From contig URXA01000001.1 of the NCBI GenBank assembly GCA_900551745.1, positions 213,481 through 277,480 on the forward strand: a stretch of 64,000 nt of DNA, read 5' to 3'. The notes beneath the pieces are model-generated. The model did no database searches. It was not told where the DNA came from and saw only the letters and a list, made by a program, of their open reading frames with translations. The DNA is from an uncultured Phascolarctobacterium sp. GTDB lineage: Bacteria; Bacillota; Negativicutes; Acidaminococcales; Acidaminococcaceae. Shown here piece after piece: positions 1 to 9,060 of the stretch. Each line of letters starts with the position of its first letter. Position 1 is the first letter of the stretch. A program made the position numbers and the translations under genes.

Positions 1-713
1 TAAGTGATGTTGCAGGAACCACGCGTGATGCTATCGATACTCCTGTGGTTAGAGAGGGGCAGAAATTTCTTTTTATCGATACTGCAGGTATGCGTCGTAA
101 AGCACGTATAGATGAGCCTATTGAGAAATACAGTATAATTCGTTCATTAAGGGCAGTAGACCGCTCTGACGTCGTTTTGATGGTTATAGATGCTATCGAC
201 GGTGTTACAGAACAGGATAAAAAAATTGCCGGATATGCACATGAGGCTGGTAAAGGTATTGTTTTAGTAGTAAATAAATGGGATCTGTACGATAAAGACA
301 ATACTTCTACCTTGCGTTATACAGAAAATCTGCGCAGGGAATTAGTATTTATGCAGTATGCTCCTGTAGTCTTTGTTTCAGCAATGACTAAACAGCGTAT
401 ACACAGACTGCCTGAGGTTATCCATTATGTAGCAGAGCAGAATGCTATGCGTATTTCTACCAGTGTGCTTAACCAGGTTGTTGAAGATGCTATTGCAATC
501 AATCCGCCGCCTACCGAAAAAGGTCAGCGATTAAAAATATTGTATGCCACACAGGTTAAAATCAAACCGCCGACATTTGTTATCTTTGTTAATGAACCGG
601 AAATCATGCATTTTTCGTATCAACGTTATTTAGAAAACAAATTACGCGAAGCTTTTGGTTTTGAAGGAACACCATTGCAAATGATCATTCGCGGTAAAAA
701 CGAAGAAGAATAA
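1..713 (+). CDS. der: GTPase Der (EngA), 3'-terminal part
   Basis: C-terminal part of the double-GTPase Der, which acts in late assembly of the 50S ribosomal subunit. The gene runs in from before the window; the open frame is entered at base 3 ([12 protein letters not shown]), which is the switch I region of the second G domain. The G3 motif DTAG and the G4 motif NKWD follow, and the last ~80 residues are the KH-like domain that ends in a basic/acidic tail. An internal ATG at 45 is not the true start. plsY follows after 12 bases, a common Bacillota arrangement. Family assignment is secure; the first G domain is outside the window. Confidence 0.95.
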   Translation, partial: SDVAGTTRDAIDTPVVREGQKFLFIDTAGMRRKARIDEPIEKYSIIRSLRAVDRSDVVLMVIDAIDGVTEQDKKIAGYAHEAGKGIVLVVNKWDLYDKDNTSTLRYTENLRRELVFMQYAPVVFVSAMTKQRIHRLPEVIHYVAEQNAMRISTSVLNQVVEDAIAINPPPTEKGQRLKILYATQVKIKPPTFVIFVNEPEIMHFSYQRYLENKLREAFGFEGTPLQMIIRGKNEEE

Positions 714-725
714 GGTGGGGGAGAA

Positions 726-1352
726 ATGGCAGAAGGCTTAGTATGGCTTGTTTGCTTCATTGTCGGTCACGCATTTGGTTCGATACCATGCGGGCTATGG
801 CTAGTAAAAGCTGCTCATGGTATTGATATCAGAGAATATGGCAGTAAAAATATAGGAACAACTAACGTTTTTCGCACTGTAGGTGGTAAAACAGCGTTTT
901 TTGTACTGTTGTGCGATATGATGAAGGGGATTCTTGCTGTAGCGTTAGTGGCTTATTTCACCAATAACGCAATGGGTGGAATGGTTGCTGCCGGTATTGG
1001 AGCTTTACTCGGGCATAATTATTCTATATTTTTAGGATTTAAGGGTGGGCGCGGTGTTGCTACCGGTTTGGGACTGATTCTTTATTTTATGCCTAAAGTT
1101 TGCATTGCCAGTTTTGGCGTCTGGTTGGTTTTGGTTTTACTGACGCGCTATGTTTCACTAGGGTCTGTTGTAGCTGCCATTTGCACACCGATTTTTGCTT
1201 ATTATTTTGGTTACGCTCAGCCATTAGTAATTTTTGCTGCCGTAGCAGGAGGGTTTGTTGTTATACGTCATGCGGAAAATATCAAAAGGCTTTTGAATGG
1301 TACAGAAAGTAAAATAAAACAGGGTAATGCAAAAAATCTACAAAAAAAATAA
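726..1352 (+). CDS. plsY: Glycerol-3-phosphate acyltransferase PlsY
   Basis: Membrane enzyme that transfers an acyl group from acyl-phosphate to sn-glycerol-3-phosphate to make lysophosphatidic acid, the first step of phospholipid synthesis. The 208 residues are mostly hydrophobic helices with the three PlsY signatures: an N-terminal GSIPCG segment, GSKNIGTTNVFRT near residue 40 and GFKGGRGVATGLG near residue 106. A GGTGGGGGAG ribosome binding site precedes the ATG. It is co-transcribed with der and ends in a hairpin terminator. Confidence 0.95.
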   Translation: MAEGLVWLVCFIVGHAFGSIPCGLWLVKAAHGIDIREYGSKNIGTTNVFRTVGGKTAFFVLLCDMMKGILAVALVAYFTNNAMGGMVAAGIGALLGHNYSIFLGFKGGRGVATGLGLILYFMPKVCIASFGVWLVLVLLTRYVSLGSVVAAICTPIFAYYFGYAQPLVIFAAVAGGFVVIRHAENIKRLLNGTESKIKQGNAKNLQKK

Positions 1353-1363
1353 TAATATTGATT

Positions 1364-1399
1364 ACAGCCGTATTTATGTACTAAAAACGGCTGTTTTTC
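1364..1399 (+). terminator. Rho-independent terminator after plsY
   Basis: ACAGCCGT at 1364-1371 pairs with ACGGCTGT at 1387-1394 and is followed by a run of T. It closes the der-plsY transcript. Confidence 0.8.
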
Positions 1400-1423
1400 T
1401 ATTTTTATAAGAAAATCTTAAAA

Positions 1424-1479
1424 CATATGGCTTTTACCACGAAACAATGATATAATAAAACACATGTAAAAACCATATG
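1424..1479. promoter_or_regulatory. Dyad flanking the -10 box of the ACT-hom-thrB operon
   Basis: Two 14-base arms, CATATGGCTTTTAC (1424-1437) and GTAAAAACCATATG (1466-1479), are inverted repeats matching at 13 of 14 positions. The 28 bases between them hold a perfect TATAAT at 1451-1456; the matching -35 region (1428-1433, TGGCTT) is poor and lies inside the left arm. This is the layout expected of a promoter controlled by a dimeric regulator. The regulator is unknown and the regulatory role is inferred. Confidence 0.5.
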
Positions 1480-1508
1480 GACATTCAATAAAAGGGAGGA
1501 CGATATCA

Positions 1509-1952
1509 ATGTCTGACAAATCTACTTTTTACTTAGTGCGTGAAGAAATTTTACCGGAAGCAATCAAAAAAACTATTAAAGTAAAAGAAATTCTAAAACG
1601 CGGTGAAATCAAAACTATTAATGAAGCTGTTGAAAGGATGGGTTTAAGCCGCAGTGCTTATTACAAATATAAAGATTATGTATTTCCATTTTATGAAGCC
1701 AGCAAAGAAAAAATTATTACATTATCTTTGTTGCTTGAACATAAAGCTGGTGTGCTTTCCAGAGTTTTAAACACTGTTGCCAGTGATTCCGGCAGTATTA
1801 TGACTATTAACCAGGGTATACCTTTGCAGGGCGTTGCAAATACCACTATTTCTATCGAAACTAAAGACCTTACAATTGATTTGGAAGCCTTATTAGATAA
1901 ATTGCGTATGATCGACGGAGTGAAACGTTTGGAGGTTTTGGGCCAAGTTTAA
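1509..1952 (+). CDS. pheB: UPF0735 ACT-domain protein (PheB-like)
   Basis: A 147-residue protein of the UPF0735 family. The N-terminal ~70 residues contain a helix-turn-helix-like stretch (INEAVERMGLSRSAYYKYKD) and the C-terminal ~75 residues form an ACT fold beginning LSLLLEHKAGVLSRVLN. ACT domains bind amino acids, so the architecture suggests a small amino-acid-responsive regulator, but family members have no proven biochemical role. It is first in an operon with hom and thrB, which points to threonine/methionine-branch metabolism. The ATG is preceded by AAAGGGAGGA. Confidence 0.85.
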   Translation: MSDKSTFYLVREEILPEAIKKTIKVKEILKRGEIKTINEAVERMGLSRSAYYKYKDYVFPFYEASKEKIITLSLLLEHKAGVLSRVLNTVASDSGSIMTINQGIPLQGVANTTISIETKDLTIDLEALLDKLRMIDGVKRLEVLGQV

Positions 1953-1993
1953 GTTATATCCGTTGATGCGCTTTTAACCTTGGAGGGGATATT

Positions 1994-3292
1994 GTGAAAG
2001 AGTGCATTAAAGTCGGACTTTTAGGTGCAGGAACAGTTGGCAGCGGCGTGTTGACTGTTTTAGAAGAAAATATTGCCGAGATTGAAAAAAAAGTCGGCGT
2101 TCCAATCCGTGTATCTAAAATTTTAGTTCGCGATATGAAAAAAGCTAAAGCATTATCAGAAAAATATCACTTAACAGATAAAATCGAAGATATTGTTGAA
2201 GATCCTGAAATTGATATCGTAGTTGAGCTTATAGGCCGTGAGCATCCGGCAAAAGAATACATTGCTGCTGCTTTAGAACATAAAAAGAATGTTGTAACGG
2301 CTAATAAAGATGTTTTAGCAAAATATGGTAAGGAATTATTCCCATTAGCAGAAGAAAATAAAGTGGATTTTATGTTTGAAGCAAGTGTAGGCGGTGGTAT
2401 TCCTATTATCAGACCCTTAAAATCCTGTTTGGCTGCTAATAAAGTCACTTCTGTAATGGGTATTGTTAATGGCACCACCAATTACATGCTGACTAAAATG
2501 TCGCAGGAAAATATGGATTATACTGATGTTCTGCGTGAAGCGCAGGAAAAGGGTTACGCAGAATCTGATCCTACCGCAGACGTTGGTGGTTTGGATGCAG
2601 CCAGAAAACTTGTTATTCTTGCGTCAATAGCGTTTAATACTCGTATTGATTTAAGTGACGTTTTGGTAGAAGGTATTGACGGACTGGATCTATGCGACAT
2701 TGAACATGGTAAAGAACTCGGTTATGCAATCAAACTTCTAGCTATTGCTAAAAACAATGCTGAACACGGCATTAGTGTTTGCGTGCGTCCTACGATGCTG
2801 CCTGTATCTCATCCTTTAGCTGGTGTAAATGATGTATTTAACGCCATCTTTGTTACAGGTGATGCTATCGGAGATGCGATGTTCATGGGCCGTGGAGCTG
2901 GTAAAATGCCTACAGCAAGTGCTGTCTGCGGCGATATAATTGATGTTGCACGTAATATTATTCATAAATCGAACGGACGTATTAATTGTACCTGCTTTGA
3001 TGAAAAACATCTCTGCAGTTTGGAGAATATGATGTCTCCCTGTTATATACGGCTGCATGTACAGGATAAGCCTGGTGTTTTAGCTGCTATTGCTGCGGCT
3101 TTTGGAGCGCAGAATGTAAGCTTAAAGAATGTTGTACAAAAGAGTAAAGTCAAGGGTGTTGCGGAATTAGTCGTTATTACTTATGATGTCTCTGAATTAA
3201 ATTTACAGATGGCGGTACAAACATTGAAAGCTCTGCCGATCGTTGAAAAGGTTTGCAGCGTTATTCGTGTTGAAGATCACGACCTGGAGTAA
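1994..3292 (+). CDS. hom: Homoserine dehydrogenase
   Basis: NAD(P)-dependent reduction of aspartate semialdehyde to homoserine, the branch point to threonine and methionine. The 432 residues start with a Rossmann motif (GLLGAGTVGSGV), continue through the catalytic domain (TANKDVLAKYG, VNGTTNYMLTKM) and end in an ACT domain (RLHVQDKPGVLAAIAAAFG) that normally gives threonine feedback inhibition. The start is GTG at 1994 with GGAGGGG just upstream. It lies 41 bases after the ACT protein and is followed by thrB 7 bases after its stop codon. Aspartate kinase and asd are 50 kb away in the lysine operon. Confidence 0.95.
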   Translation: MKECIKVGLLGAGTVGSGVLTVLEENIAEIEKKVGVPIRVSKILVRDMKKAKALSEKYHLTDKIEDIVEDPEIDIVVELIGREHPAKEYIAAALEHKKNVVTANKDVLAKYGKELFPLAEENKVDFMFEASVGGGIPIIRPLKSCLAANKVTSVMGIVNGTTNYMLTKMSQENMDYTDVLREAQEKGYAESDPTADVGGLDAARKLVILASIAFNTRIDLSDVLVEGIDGLDLCDIEHGKELGYAIKLLAIAKNNAEHGISVCVRPTMLPVSHPLAGVNDVFNAIFVTGDAIGDAMFMGRGAGKMPTASAVCGDIIDVARNIIHKSNGRINCTCFDEKHLCSLENMMSPCYIRLHVQDKPGVLAAIAAAFGAQNVSLKNVVQKSKVKGVAELVVITYDVSELNLQMAVQTLKALPIVEKVCSVIRVEDHDLE

Positions 3293-3299
3293 TTTTGAT

Positions 3300-4226
3300 A
3301 TGAAAAATAAAATAACTGTTATTGTTCCAGCTACATCAGCTAATTGTGGACCGGGATATGATTCTTTGGGTTTAGCCTGCAACTTGTATAACGATTTTAC
3401 TTTTGAGATTTTAAATCACTCTGGTTTTGCTTTAGAAGTTATTGGAGAAGGCGAAGACCGTCTGCGGGCAGGTGGCAGAAATTTAGCATTTCTGTCATTT
3501 TTGAAGGTTTGGAATGAAGTTCGTGGCACTAGAATTGGCCTTAAAGTAACGATGCGGAATCGAATCCCCCTATCGAGGGGGCTGGGAAGCAGTTCTACGG
3601 CCATCGTTGCCGGACTTATAGCGGCTAATCTACTTACTGGATCAACTTTAAGTAAAGATAAGCTTTTAAATTACGCTACGGAAATCGAAGGACATCCTGA
3701 TAATGTGGCCCCGGCACTTTTAGGTGGGATTACAATCAGTTATATGGATGAAGCAGGGGCACATTCACTGCGTTTTCTGCCGCAAAAAGATCTTCGTTTT
3801 ATAGCTGTTGTACCCGATCAGCCTCTTTCCACGCATAAAGCACGTCAGGCGATACCACAGCAGATTCTTCATCAGGATGCTGTTTTCAACGCGAGTCGGA
3901 CTGCACTTTATGTTGGAGCATTGATGAGCGGGAATTATCAATATCTTAGTGCTGCTTTAGAAGATCGTCTTCATCAGCCTTATAGAATTCCCTTGATTAC
4001 AGGTACAGAGGCAGTTTTTGAGGCAGCCAAAGCGAACGGTGCTTATGGAGCTATTATTAGTGGAGCTGGATCTACATTGATGGCCTATGCAGATCCAGAA
4101 AAAGATTGTGAAGAGATTGCTGCAGCAATGATCAATGCTTTTGAGAAACATGGTCAGCGCAGTACTGCTCATATTCTTAAGTTAGATTTTGCTGGTGCCA
4201 GGGAAAAGGAAAACATCCCAAATTAA
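3300..4226 (+). CDS. thrB: Homoserine kinase
   Basis: GHMP-family kinase that phosphorylates homoserine on the way to threonine. The 308-residue protein opens with VIVPATSANCGPGYDSLG, carries the ATP-binding GHMP motif PLSRGLGSSSTAIVAG near residue 90, and has the C-terminal glycine-rich SGAGSTLMAY segment. An upstream in-frame start exists at 3243, but it would overlap the end of hom; ATG 3300, after CTGGAG, fits the family's usual N-terminus. No threonine synthase gene is in the window. Confidence 0.94.
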   Translation: MKNKITVIVPATSANCGPGYDSLGLACNLYNDFTFEILNHSGFALEVIGEGEDRLRAGGRNLAFLSFLKVWNEVRGTRIGLKVTMRNRIPLSRGLGSSSTAIVAGLIAANLLTGSTLSKDKLLNYATEIEGHPDNVAPALLGGITISYMDEAGAHSLRFLPQKDLRFIAVVPDQPLSTHKARQAIPQQILHQDAVFNASRTALYVGALMSGNYQYLSAALEDRLHQPYRIPLITGTEAVFEAAKANGAYGAIISGAGSTLMAYADPEKDCEEIAAAMINAFEKHGQRSTAHILKLDFAGAREKENIPN

Positions 4227-4234
4227 AATATTGC

Positions 4235-4263
4235 TTGACTTTTATATGCAGGATGGGTATAAT
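4235..4263 (+). promoter_or_regulatory. Promoter of tRNA-Pro
   Basis: TTGACT (4235-4240) and TATAAT (4258-4263) are separated by 17 bases, which places transcription initiation a few bases before the mature tRNA at 4277. It also probably drives the protein genes behind the tRNA. Confidence 0.8.
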
Positions 4264-4276
4264 ACTCATTGTGATT

Positions 4277-4353
4277 CGGGGCGTGGCTCAGCTTGGTAGA
4301 GCGCTTCCTTGGGGTGGAAGAGGTCGTGGGTTCGAATCCCGCCGCTCCGACCA
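4277..4353 (+). tRNA. tRNA-Pro (anticodon GGG)
   Basis: A complete 77-base cloverleaf. The acceptor stem CGGGGCG pairs with CGCTCCG (one G-T pair), the anticodon stem CTTCC/GGAAG encloses the loop TTGGGGT with anticodon GGG, and the T arm is GTGGG-TTCGAAT-CCCGC. The discriminator A and an encoded CCA end the gene. It reads CCC (and CCU) proline codons. Confidence 0.96.
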
Positions 4354-4366
4354 TTTCGGATCGCCA

Positions 4367-4403
4367 GCCTTTACGGGTAACCCCCGTAAAGGCTTATTTT
4401 TTT
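4367..4403 (+). terminator. Terminator behind tRNA-Pro
   Basis: GCCTTTACGGG (4367-4377) pairs with CCCGTAAAGGC (4383-4393) and is followed by TTATTTTTTT. No separate promoter fits between this hairpin and the next gene's ribosome binding site at about 4414, so that gene is probably reached by read-through. Confidence 0.85.
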
Positions 4404-4429
4404 GTCTGTGGGCAAGGAGGTTCATACCT

Positions 4430-4981
4430 ATGATTCGTACGCTGCCTTTAGTTTGCAGTAGTTGTGCTAATAAGTTCGTTCCTGCTGAAGAATTATATTA
4501 TCGTGACAATTTCATGAGCAACAGCATTAGAGATGTGCAGTTTATCTGTCCAGATTGTATAAAAAGCTGGAAAGACAAGTGGCAGATTAAAACAGCTGTT
4601 TTTTCTGAAAAAGATTATGTGATGACAGTGAGCATTACTTTAGAAGATGGCACAGTATATAAAAATCTTGACTGTACTCCGTTAGAAGAAACTGTTGTCA
4701 CAAGTGAAGAAATCCCGGAAGAAGCACAGCGGAGATTATTCAGTATTTATACTGAATGGGATTCTGAGCGCAAAAAGAATTCCTTGAAAGACTGTACTTT
4801 TAAAGATGAGTTCATGAGAACAACTTTTTGCTGCGAAACCTATGGCGGCGAGAAGTTTAATGATATTGCCTTTCGTTTTAATATGAAAGGGCAAATAGAA
4901 ACAGAAATACCGGTGCCTGAATATGTGTTGAAACAAATAATAGATGCATATCGTTTATATGAAATGCAGAATAAAGAATAA
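4430..4981 (+). CDS. Small zinc-ribbon protein of unknown function
   Basis: A 183-residue protein I do not recognise. The N-terminus has two CxxC pairs, C9-x2-C12 (VCSSCAN) and a second in FICPDCIKSW near residue 43, spaced as in a zinc ribbon; the rest is charged and soluble with no membrane segment. The frame is open back to 4235 through the tRNA, but the ATG at 4430 follows a strong AAGGAGG (4414-4420) and is the obvious start. prfC follows after 13 bases, so the two are probably co-transcribed. A role linked to translation is only suggested by that neighbour. Confidence 0.8.
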   Translation: MIRTLPLVCSSCANKFVPAEELYYRDNFMSNSIRDVQFICPDCIKSWKDKWQIKTAVFSEKDYVMTVSITLEDGTVYKNLDCTPLEETVVTSEEIPEEAQRRLFSIYTEWDSERKKNSLKDCTFKDEFMRTTFCCETYGGEKFNDIAFRFNMKGQIETEIPVPEYVLKQIIDAYRLYEMQNKE

Positions 4982-4994
4982 TTAGGGGGATAAT

Positions 4995-6605
4995 ATGCAG
5001 GAATTGTTGGAGAAAATTGAGAAACGGCGTACTTTTGCCATTATTTCTCATCCTGATGCTGGTAAAACGACCTTAACTGAAAAATTGTTGCTATATGGAG
5101 GGGCTATTCATCTGGCCGGCTCAGTAAAAGCTAGAAAAAGTAATAAACATGCAGTATCTGATTGGATGGAAATTGAAAAACAGCGTGGTATTTCCGTAAC
5201 ATCGTCTGTTTTACAATTTGATTATGATGGGCACCGTGTAAATATTCTTGATACGCCTGGACATCAGGACTTTTCAGAAGATACCTATAGAACTCTGATG
5301 GCAGCTGATAGCGCTGTAATGCTTATCGATGCTGCGAAAGGTGTTGAACCGCAGACAAAAAAACTGTTTTGGGTTTGTCATCGCCGAAAACTGCCCATTT
5401 TTACATTTGTTAATAAATTAGACCGTTATGGAAGAAATCCGTTTGATTTAATGGCAGAGCTGGAGCAGGTTCTTGGTATTCATGCTTACCCAATTAATTG
5501 GCCTATTGGTATTGATGGCAATTATAAAGGTGTTTATGACCGTATCAAAAAGCAGATCGAACTTTTTGAGGATGATAATAGCCATGGTTCTAAAATTTTA
5601 AAATCTACTACTGGTTCTCTTGATGATCCTCAGATTATTGAGGCATTAGGGCAAGAGCTATATGATAACTTATGCAATGATATCGAGCTTCTTGATCTGG
5701 CTGGCGATGAATTTGATATGGCGCGTGTAAATAATGGAGAACTGACTCCGATGTTTTTTGGTAGTGCCATGACTAATTTTGGTGTTCGCAGCTTTTTGGA
5801 AAAATTTTTAGAGCTTTCACCGCAGCCACAGCCCAGGATTTTGCAGAACGGTGAAATTTTAGAGCCTGCTGCAGAAGAATTTTCTGCATTTGTTTTTAAA
5901 ATTCAGGCTAATATGAATCCCGCCCATCGCGATAGAATCGCTTTTATGCGTATCTGTTCCGGCGTCTTTGAAAAAGGGATGTCTGTTTACCATAAGCAGG
6001 GTGGAAAAGTAGTTAAACTTTCACAGCCACAGCAGTTTTTGGCTCAAGAAAGGACTATTGTTGAAAAAGCTTATCCAGGCGATATTATAGGTGTTTTTGA
6101 TCCTGGTATTTTTGGAATCGGTGATTCCTTAAGTGATGAAAAGATGAAAGTCCAATTTGAGGATTTTCCTGTTTTCCCGCCGGAAATTTTTGCCAGAGTG
6201 CAGCCTAAAGATTCTCTGAAGCGGAAACAATTTGTCAAGGGCATTACTCAGCTGGCACAGGAAGGCGCTATTCAGGTCTTTGAACAAAAGGACATCGGTA
6301 TCGAAAGCTTTATTGTTGGTGTTGTTGGTGTTCTTCAGTTGGAAGTATTGGAATATCGGCTTATCAATGAATACAGCGCGCAGCTTTTGATGAATCAGCT
6401 TGCTTATACTGTTGCCCGCTGGGTTTATGCTGAAGATAAAAATCTTATTGATAATATTAAAGGATTAGACAGCGGTATGCTGGTATATGACCAAAAAGAC
6501 AGACCTGTTATTTTGGTTAATAACGAATGGTCGTTGAACTGGATTTTAGAACGAAATCCAGGCATTCAATTTTTGACAGTTCCTTCAGATGTTGCTAAAA
6601 TTTAG
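4995..6605 (+). CDS. prfC: Peptide chain release factor 3
   Basis: Translational GTPase that recycles RF1/RF2 from the ribosome after termination. The 536 residues show G1 SHPDAGKTTLTEK at ~19, G3 DTPGHQDFSEDT at ~85, G4 NKLDR at ~139, then the EF-G/EF-Tu-like beta-barrel domains and the RF3 C-terminal domain. Length fits the family (about 530). The ATG has GGGGGA upstream. It probably shares its transcript with the zinc-ribbon gene upstream. Confidence 0.96.
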   Translation: MQELLEKIEKRRTFAIISHPDAGKTTLTEKLLLYGGAIHLAGSVKARKSNKHAVSDWMEIEKQRGISVTSSVLQFDYDGHRVNILDTPGHQDFSEDTYRTLMAADSAVMLIDAAKGVEPQTKKLFWVCHRRKLPIFTFVNKLDRYGRNPFDLMAELEQVLGIHAYPINWPIGIDGNYKGVYDRIKKQIELFEDDNSHGSKILKSTTGSLDDPQIIEALGQELYDNLCNDIELLDLAGDEFDMARVNNGELTPMFFGSAMTNFGVRSFLEKFLELSPQPQPRILQNGEILEPAAEEFSAFVFKIQANMNPAHRDRIAFMRICSGVFEKGMSVYHKQGGKVVKLSQPQQFLAQERTIVEKAYPGDIIGVFDPGIFGIGDSLSDEKMKVQFEDFPVFPPEIFARVQPKDSLKRKQFVKGITQLAQEGAIQVFEQKDIGIESFIVGVVGVLQLEVLEYRLINEYSAQLLMNQLAYTVARWVYAEDKNLIDNIKGLDSGMLVYDQKDRPVILVNNEWSLNWILERNPGIQFLTVPSDVAKI

Positions 6606-6715
6606 ATATTAAAATATAAATTATGCAATAATTTAAGTAAAGTTAATTGTAAAAACTTTAAAAAGTGGTTTATGCTATAAAAAGTGGCAAAAGAATTTTG
6701 GGTGAGGTGAAAAGT

Positions 6716-8347
6716 ATGACATACAAAAACGGAACAAATAAATTCACCTTATCACAAAAAATAGTGCTTTTGATAACATTTGTTATCGTCGCATCATTAT
6801 TACCGGCCAGTTTGCTCATTGCTCACAGAGTTTCCGGTGTCGTTGACGAACGTATAAGTGTAAATGCGGTGAGTATTACTACTTTACTCTCTCACTCCCC
6901 AGCTGTAATCCGCTCACTTACATATGAAACTGATATCAATAATACTAATGAAGCTCTGAACAACGTCGTTAACATGGCGGCGAAGTCCTGTAAAGCCAGT
7001 ATTATTATTTTGGACCGAAATAAAAATATACGGGTATTCCACAATCCTACTTCGATAGACGGATTTGAAGATGAAGCGCGTCAGATAGTAGCTGAACAGG
7101 GTCTGAGTACTAATCTAAACTGGTATGATACTTCAGTTTTTAATGAAAAGGCAGTTGGGGTTATTCGCGATGACCGGAATACTGTTGTTGGCTATATCGT
7201 AGCTGGAGTATCGCCTAAAATGATCCAGGATTTGACTGTAGAATCAGTTCTGCTGATTTTTCTGGCAAGTTTATTTGGTTTATTTGTAGGTATAGGCGGT
7301 GCCGTCTTTTTAGCCCGTCATGTAAAAGCTACTTTATTTGGATTAGAGCCTGAAGATATTGCTACATTGTTACAAGAACGCAATGCCTTGCTTAATTCTG
7401 TCAAAGAGGGCGTTGTTGCGATCAATAAAGATGCTGAAATAACTTTGATCAATACTGAATCAGAGTTTTTGTTTGCTCAGGCAGGAATACCTAATCCGCA
7501 TACACTTTTAGGCAAACCGCTTGAAACAGTTATGAATGGGCTGACATTGGATGCTGTCTTAAAAGATGGAAGAGCAACATTGGATATGCCGGTACAGGTA
7601 GGATCTGTTCTGTTTATCGCAACTCTTGTTCCGTTATTTGACAATGGACATATCGGTGGTGCCATTATAACGTTCCGTAAAAAAACGGAATTGGAAGAAT
7701 TGGCCAATCAGTTGACTGGCGTACGTAATTATGCTGACGCACTAAGAGCTCAGACACATGAATTTATGAATAAAATGCATGTTATCATGGGTTTGATTGA
7801 TATGAAAGCTTATGACGAGTTAAAACAGTTTACGATGGAAATTGCCAATAACCGGCAGGCTGAAGCTGCTTATGTAGTCACCAGATTAAAAGATATTACA
7901 TTAGCAGGGTTTATTTTAGGAAAAATCAGCAGGGCAAGAGAATTAGATATCGAGTTTTCTTTAACAGATGAAAGCGAACTGACGACTGAATTTATTCGTC
8001 CTACAGTACAGGAGCTGATTCTTATTATTGGCAACTTGATTGAAAATGCTTTTGATGTTCTTCGCGATCACCCCAGTGAGAGAATTGTAAATCTGAGTAT
8101 TTTAACCTTTGATAATGAAATAATGGTCATGGTTGAAGACTCCGGTCCGGGCATTCCTGAAAATAAACTTGAAACTATCTTTGAAAAAGGTTATTCTAGT
8201 AAGGGGCCCAGACGCGGTATTGGACTTTTTTTAGTAAAACAGACAGTTACCCATTTAAAAGGTACTATCGAGGTTGAATCAACCGTAGGCGAAGGTACCA
8301 CGTTTACCATAAGATTACCAATCGTAAGGACGGTGAAAACATCATGA
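6716..8347 (+). CDS. CitA/DcuS-type sensor histidine kinase
   Basis: Membrane sensor of a two-component system. TM1 lies at about residues 17-37, a ~140-residue extracytoplasmic PAS-like sensor domain follows, TM2 is at about 180-205, then a cytoplasmic PAS domain. The kinase core has an H-box AQTHEFMNKMHVIMGL and ATPase motifs NLIENAFDV and DSGPGIPENKL. The family senses C4-dicarboxylates, citrate or malate. The frame opens upstream with GTG at 6665, but ATG 6716 sits directly behind GGTGAGGTGA. It overlaps the regulator gene by 4 bases. No transporter gene is adjacent, so the ligand cannot be inferred. Confidence 0.9.
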   Translation: MTYKNGTNKFTLSQKIVLLITFVIVASLLPASLLIAHRVSGVVDERISVNAVSITTLLSHSPAVIRSLTYETDINNTNEALNNVVNMAAKSCKASIIILDRNKNIRVFHNPTSIDGFEDEARQIVAEQGLSTNLNWYDTSVFNEKAVGVIRDDRNTVVGYIVAGVSPKMIQDLTVESVLLIFLASLFGLFVGIGGAVFLARHVKATLFGLEPEDIATLLQERNALLNSVKEGVVAINKDAEITLINTESEFLFAQAGIPNPHTLLGKPLETVMNGLTLDAVLKDGRATLDMPVQVGSVLFIATLVPLFDNGHIGGAIITFRKKTELEELANQLTGVRNYADALRAQTHEFMNKMHVIMGLIDMKAYDELKQFTMEIANNRQAEAAYVVTRLKDITLAGFILGKISRARELDIEFSLTDESELTTEFIRPTVQELILIIGNLIENAFDVLRDHPSERIVNLSILTFDNEIMVMVEDSGPGIPENKLETIFEKGYSSKGPRRGIGLFLVKQTVTHLKGTIEVESTVGEGTTFTIRLPIVRTVKTS

Positions 8348-9048
8348 CCAAAGTTTTAGTAGTAGAAGACGACCCAATGGTAGGGAAGCTTCACGAACAT
8401 TATTTGACCCAAATCAAAGGTTTTCAGCTATGTGATATCGTTCGCAACAGTGATGAAGCTTTGAAAATTATGCAGACTAAAGAGTATAATCTTGTCATCC
8501 TTGATATTTTTATGCCAGGAATGGATGGTCTGCAGCTGCTGGCAAAAATCAGAGAACAGGAATATGATGTCGATGTCATTATTGTATCCGCTGCCAATGA
8601 TAAAGATAAGATTAAAGCAGCGCTGAGGTTAGGAGCATTTGACTACATTATTAAACCATTTGAATTTGAAAGATTTAATTTGGCTTTAAATAATTATAAG
8701 AGTCGATATAATTTGGTAGAAGAACAGTCTATTCTTAAACAGGATGAACTTGATAAAACCATCATTCATCAGGATACAGATGTAGAAGTTACTTTACCTA
8801 AAGGTTTGGATAAAAATACTTTAAATACCGTTTGGTCTGAAATCATTAAAATCGATGGAATGTTTACTACAGAAGAAATTTCGGCTAAAGTTGGTATTTC
8901 ACGTGTTTCTATCCGTAAATATTTAGAATTTCTTAAGTCCTTGAAATTATTGAGCCTTGATCTTCATCGAGGCAGTGTAGGTCGTCCGGTTTACAAATAC
9001 AAATGCATTGATAAAAATGCAAATATTATTGATCTATATATTCAATAA
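8344..9048 (+). CDS. CitB/DcuR-type response regulator
   Basis: Cognate regulator of the preceding kinase, overlapping it in an ATGA junction. The receiver domain (residues 1-~120) has the acidic pair EDD at 8-10, phospho-acceptor D54 in VILDIFMPGMDG, and the conserved lysine in YIIKPFEFER. The C-terminal ~70 residues form a helix-turn-helix (TEEISAKVGISRVSIRKYLEFL) of the DcuR/CitB class. It likely activates transport or catabolism of a di- or tricarboxylate; targets are not evident here. Confidence 0.92.
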   Translation: MTKVLVVEDDPMVGKLHEHYLTQIKGFQLCDIVRNSDEALKIMQTKEYNLVILDIFMPGMDGLQLLAKIREQEYDVDVIIVSAANDKDKIKAALRLGAFDYIIKPFEFERFNLALNNYKSRYNLVEEQSILKQDELDKTIIHQDTDVEVTLPKGLDKNTLNTVWSEIIKIDGMFTTEEISAKVGISRVSIRKYLEFLKSLKLLSLDLHRGSVGRPVYKYKCIDKNANIIDLYIQ

Positions 9049-9060
9049 AGGTTGTTGCTG

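Noticed and set aside
4235..4429. Longer N-terminus of the zinc-ribbon protein
   Set aside because: The open frame runs through the tRNA and its terminator; the Shine-Dalgarno site at 4414 fixes the start at 4430.
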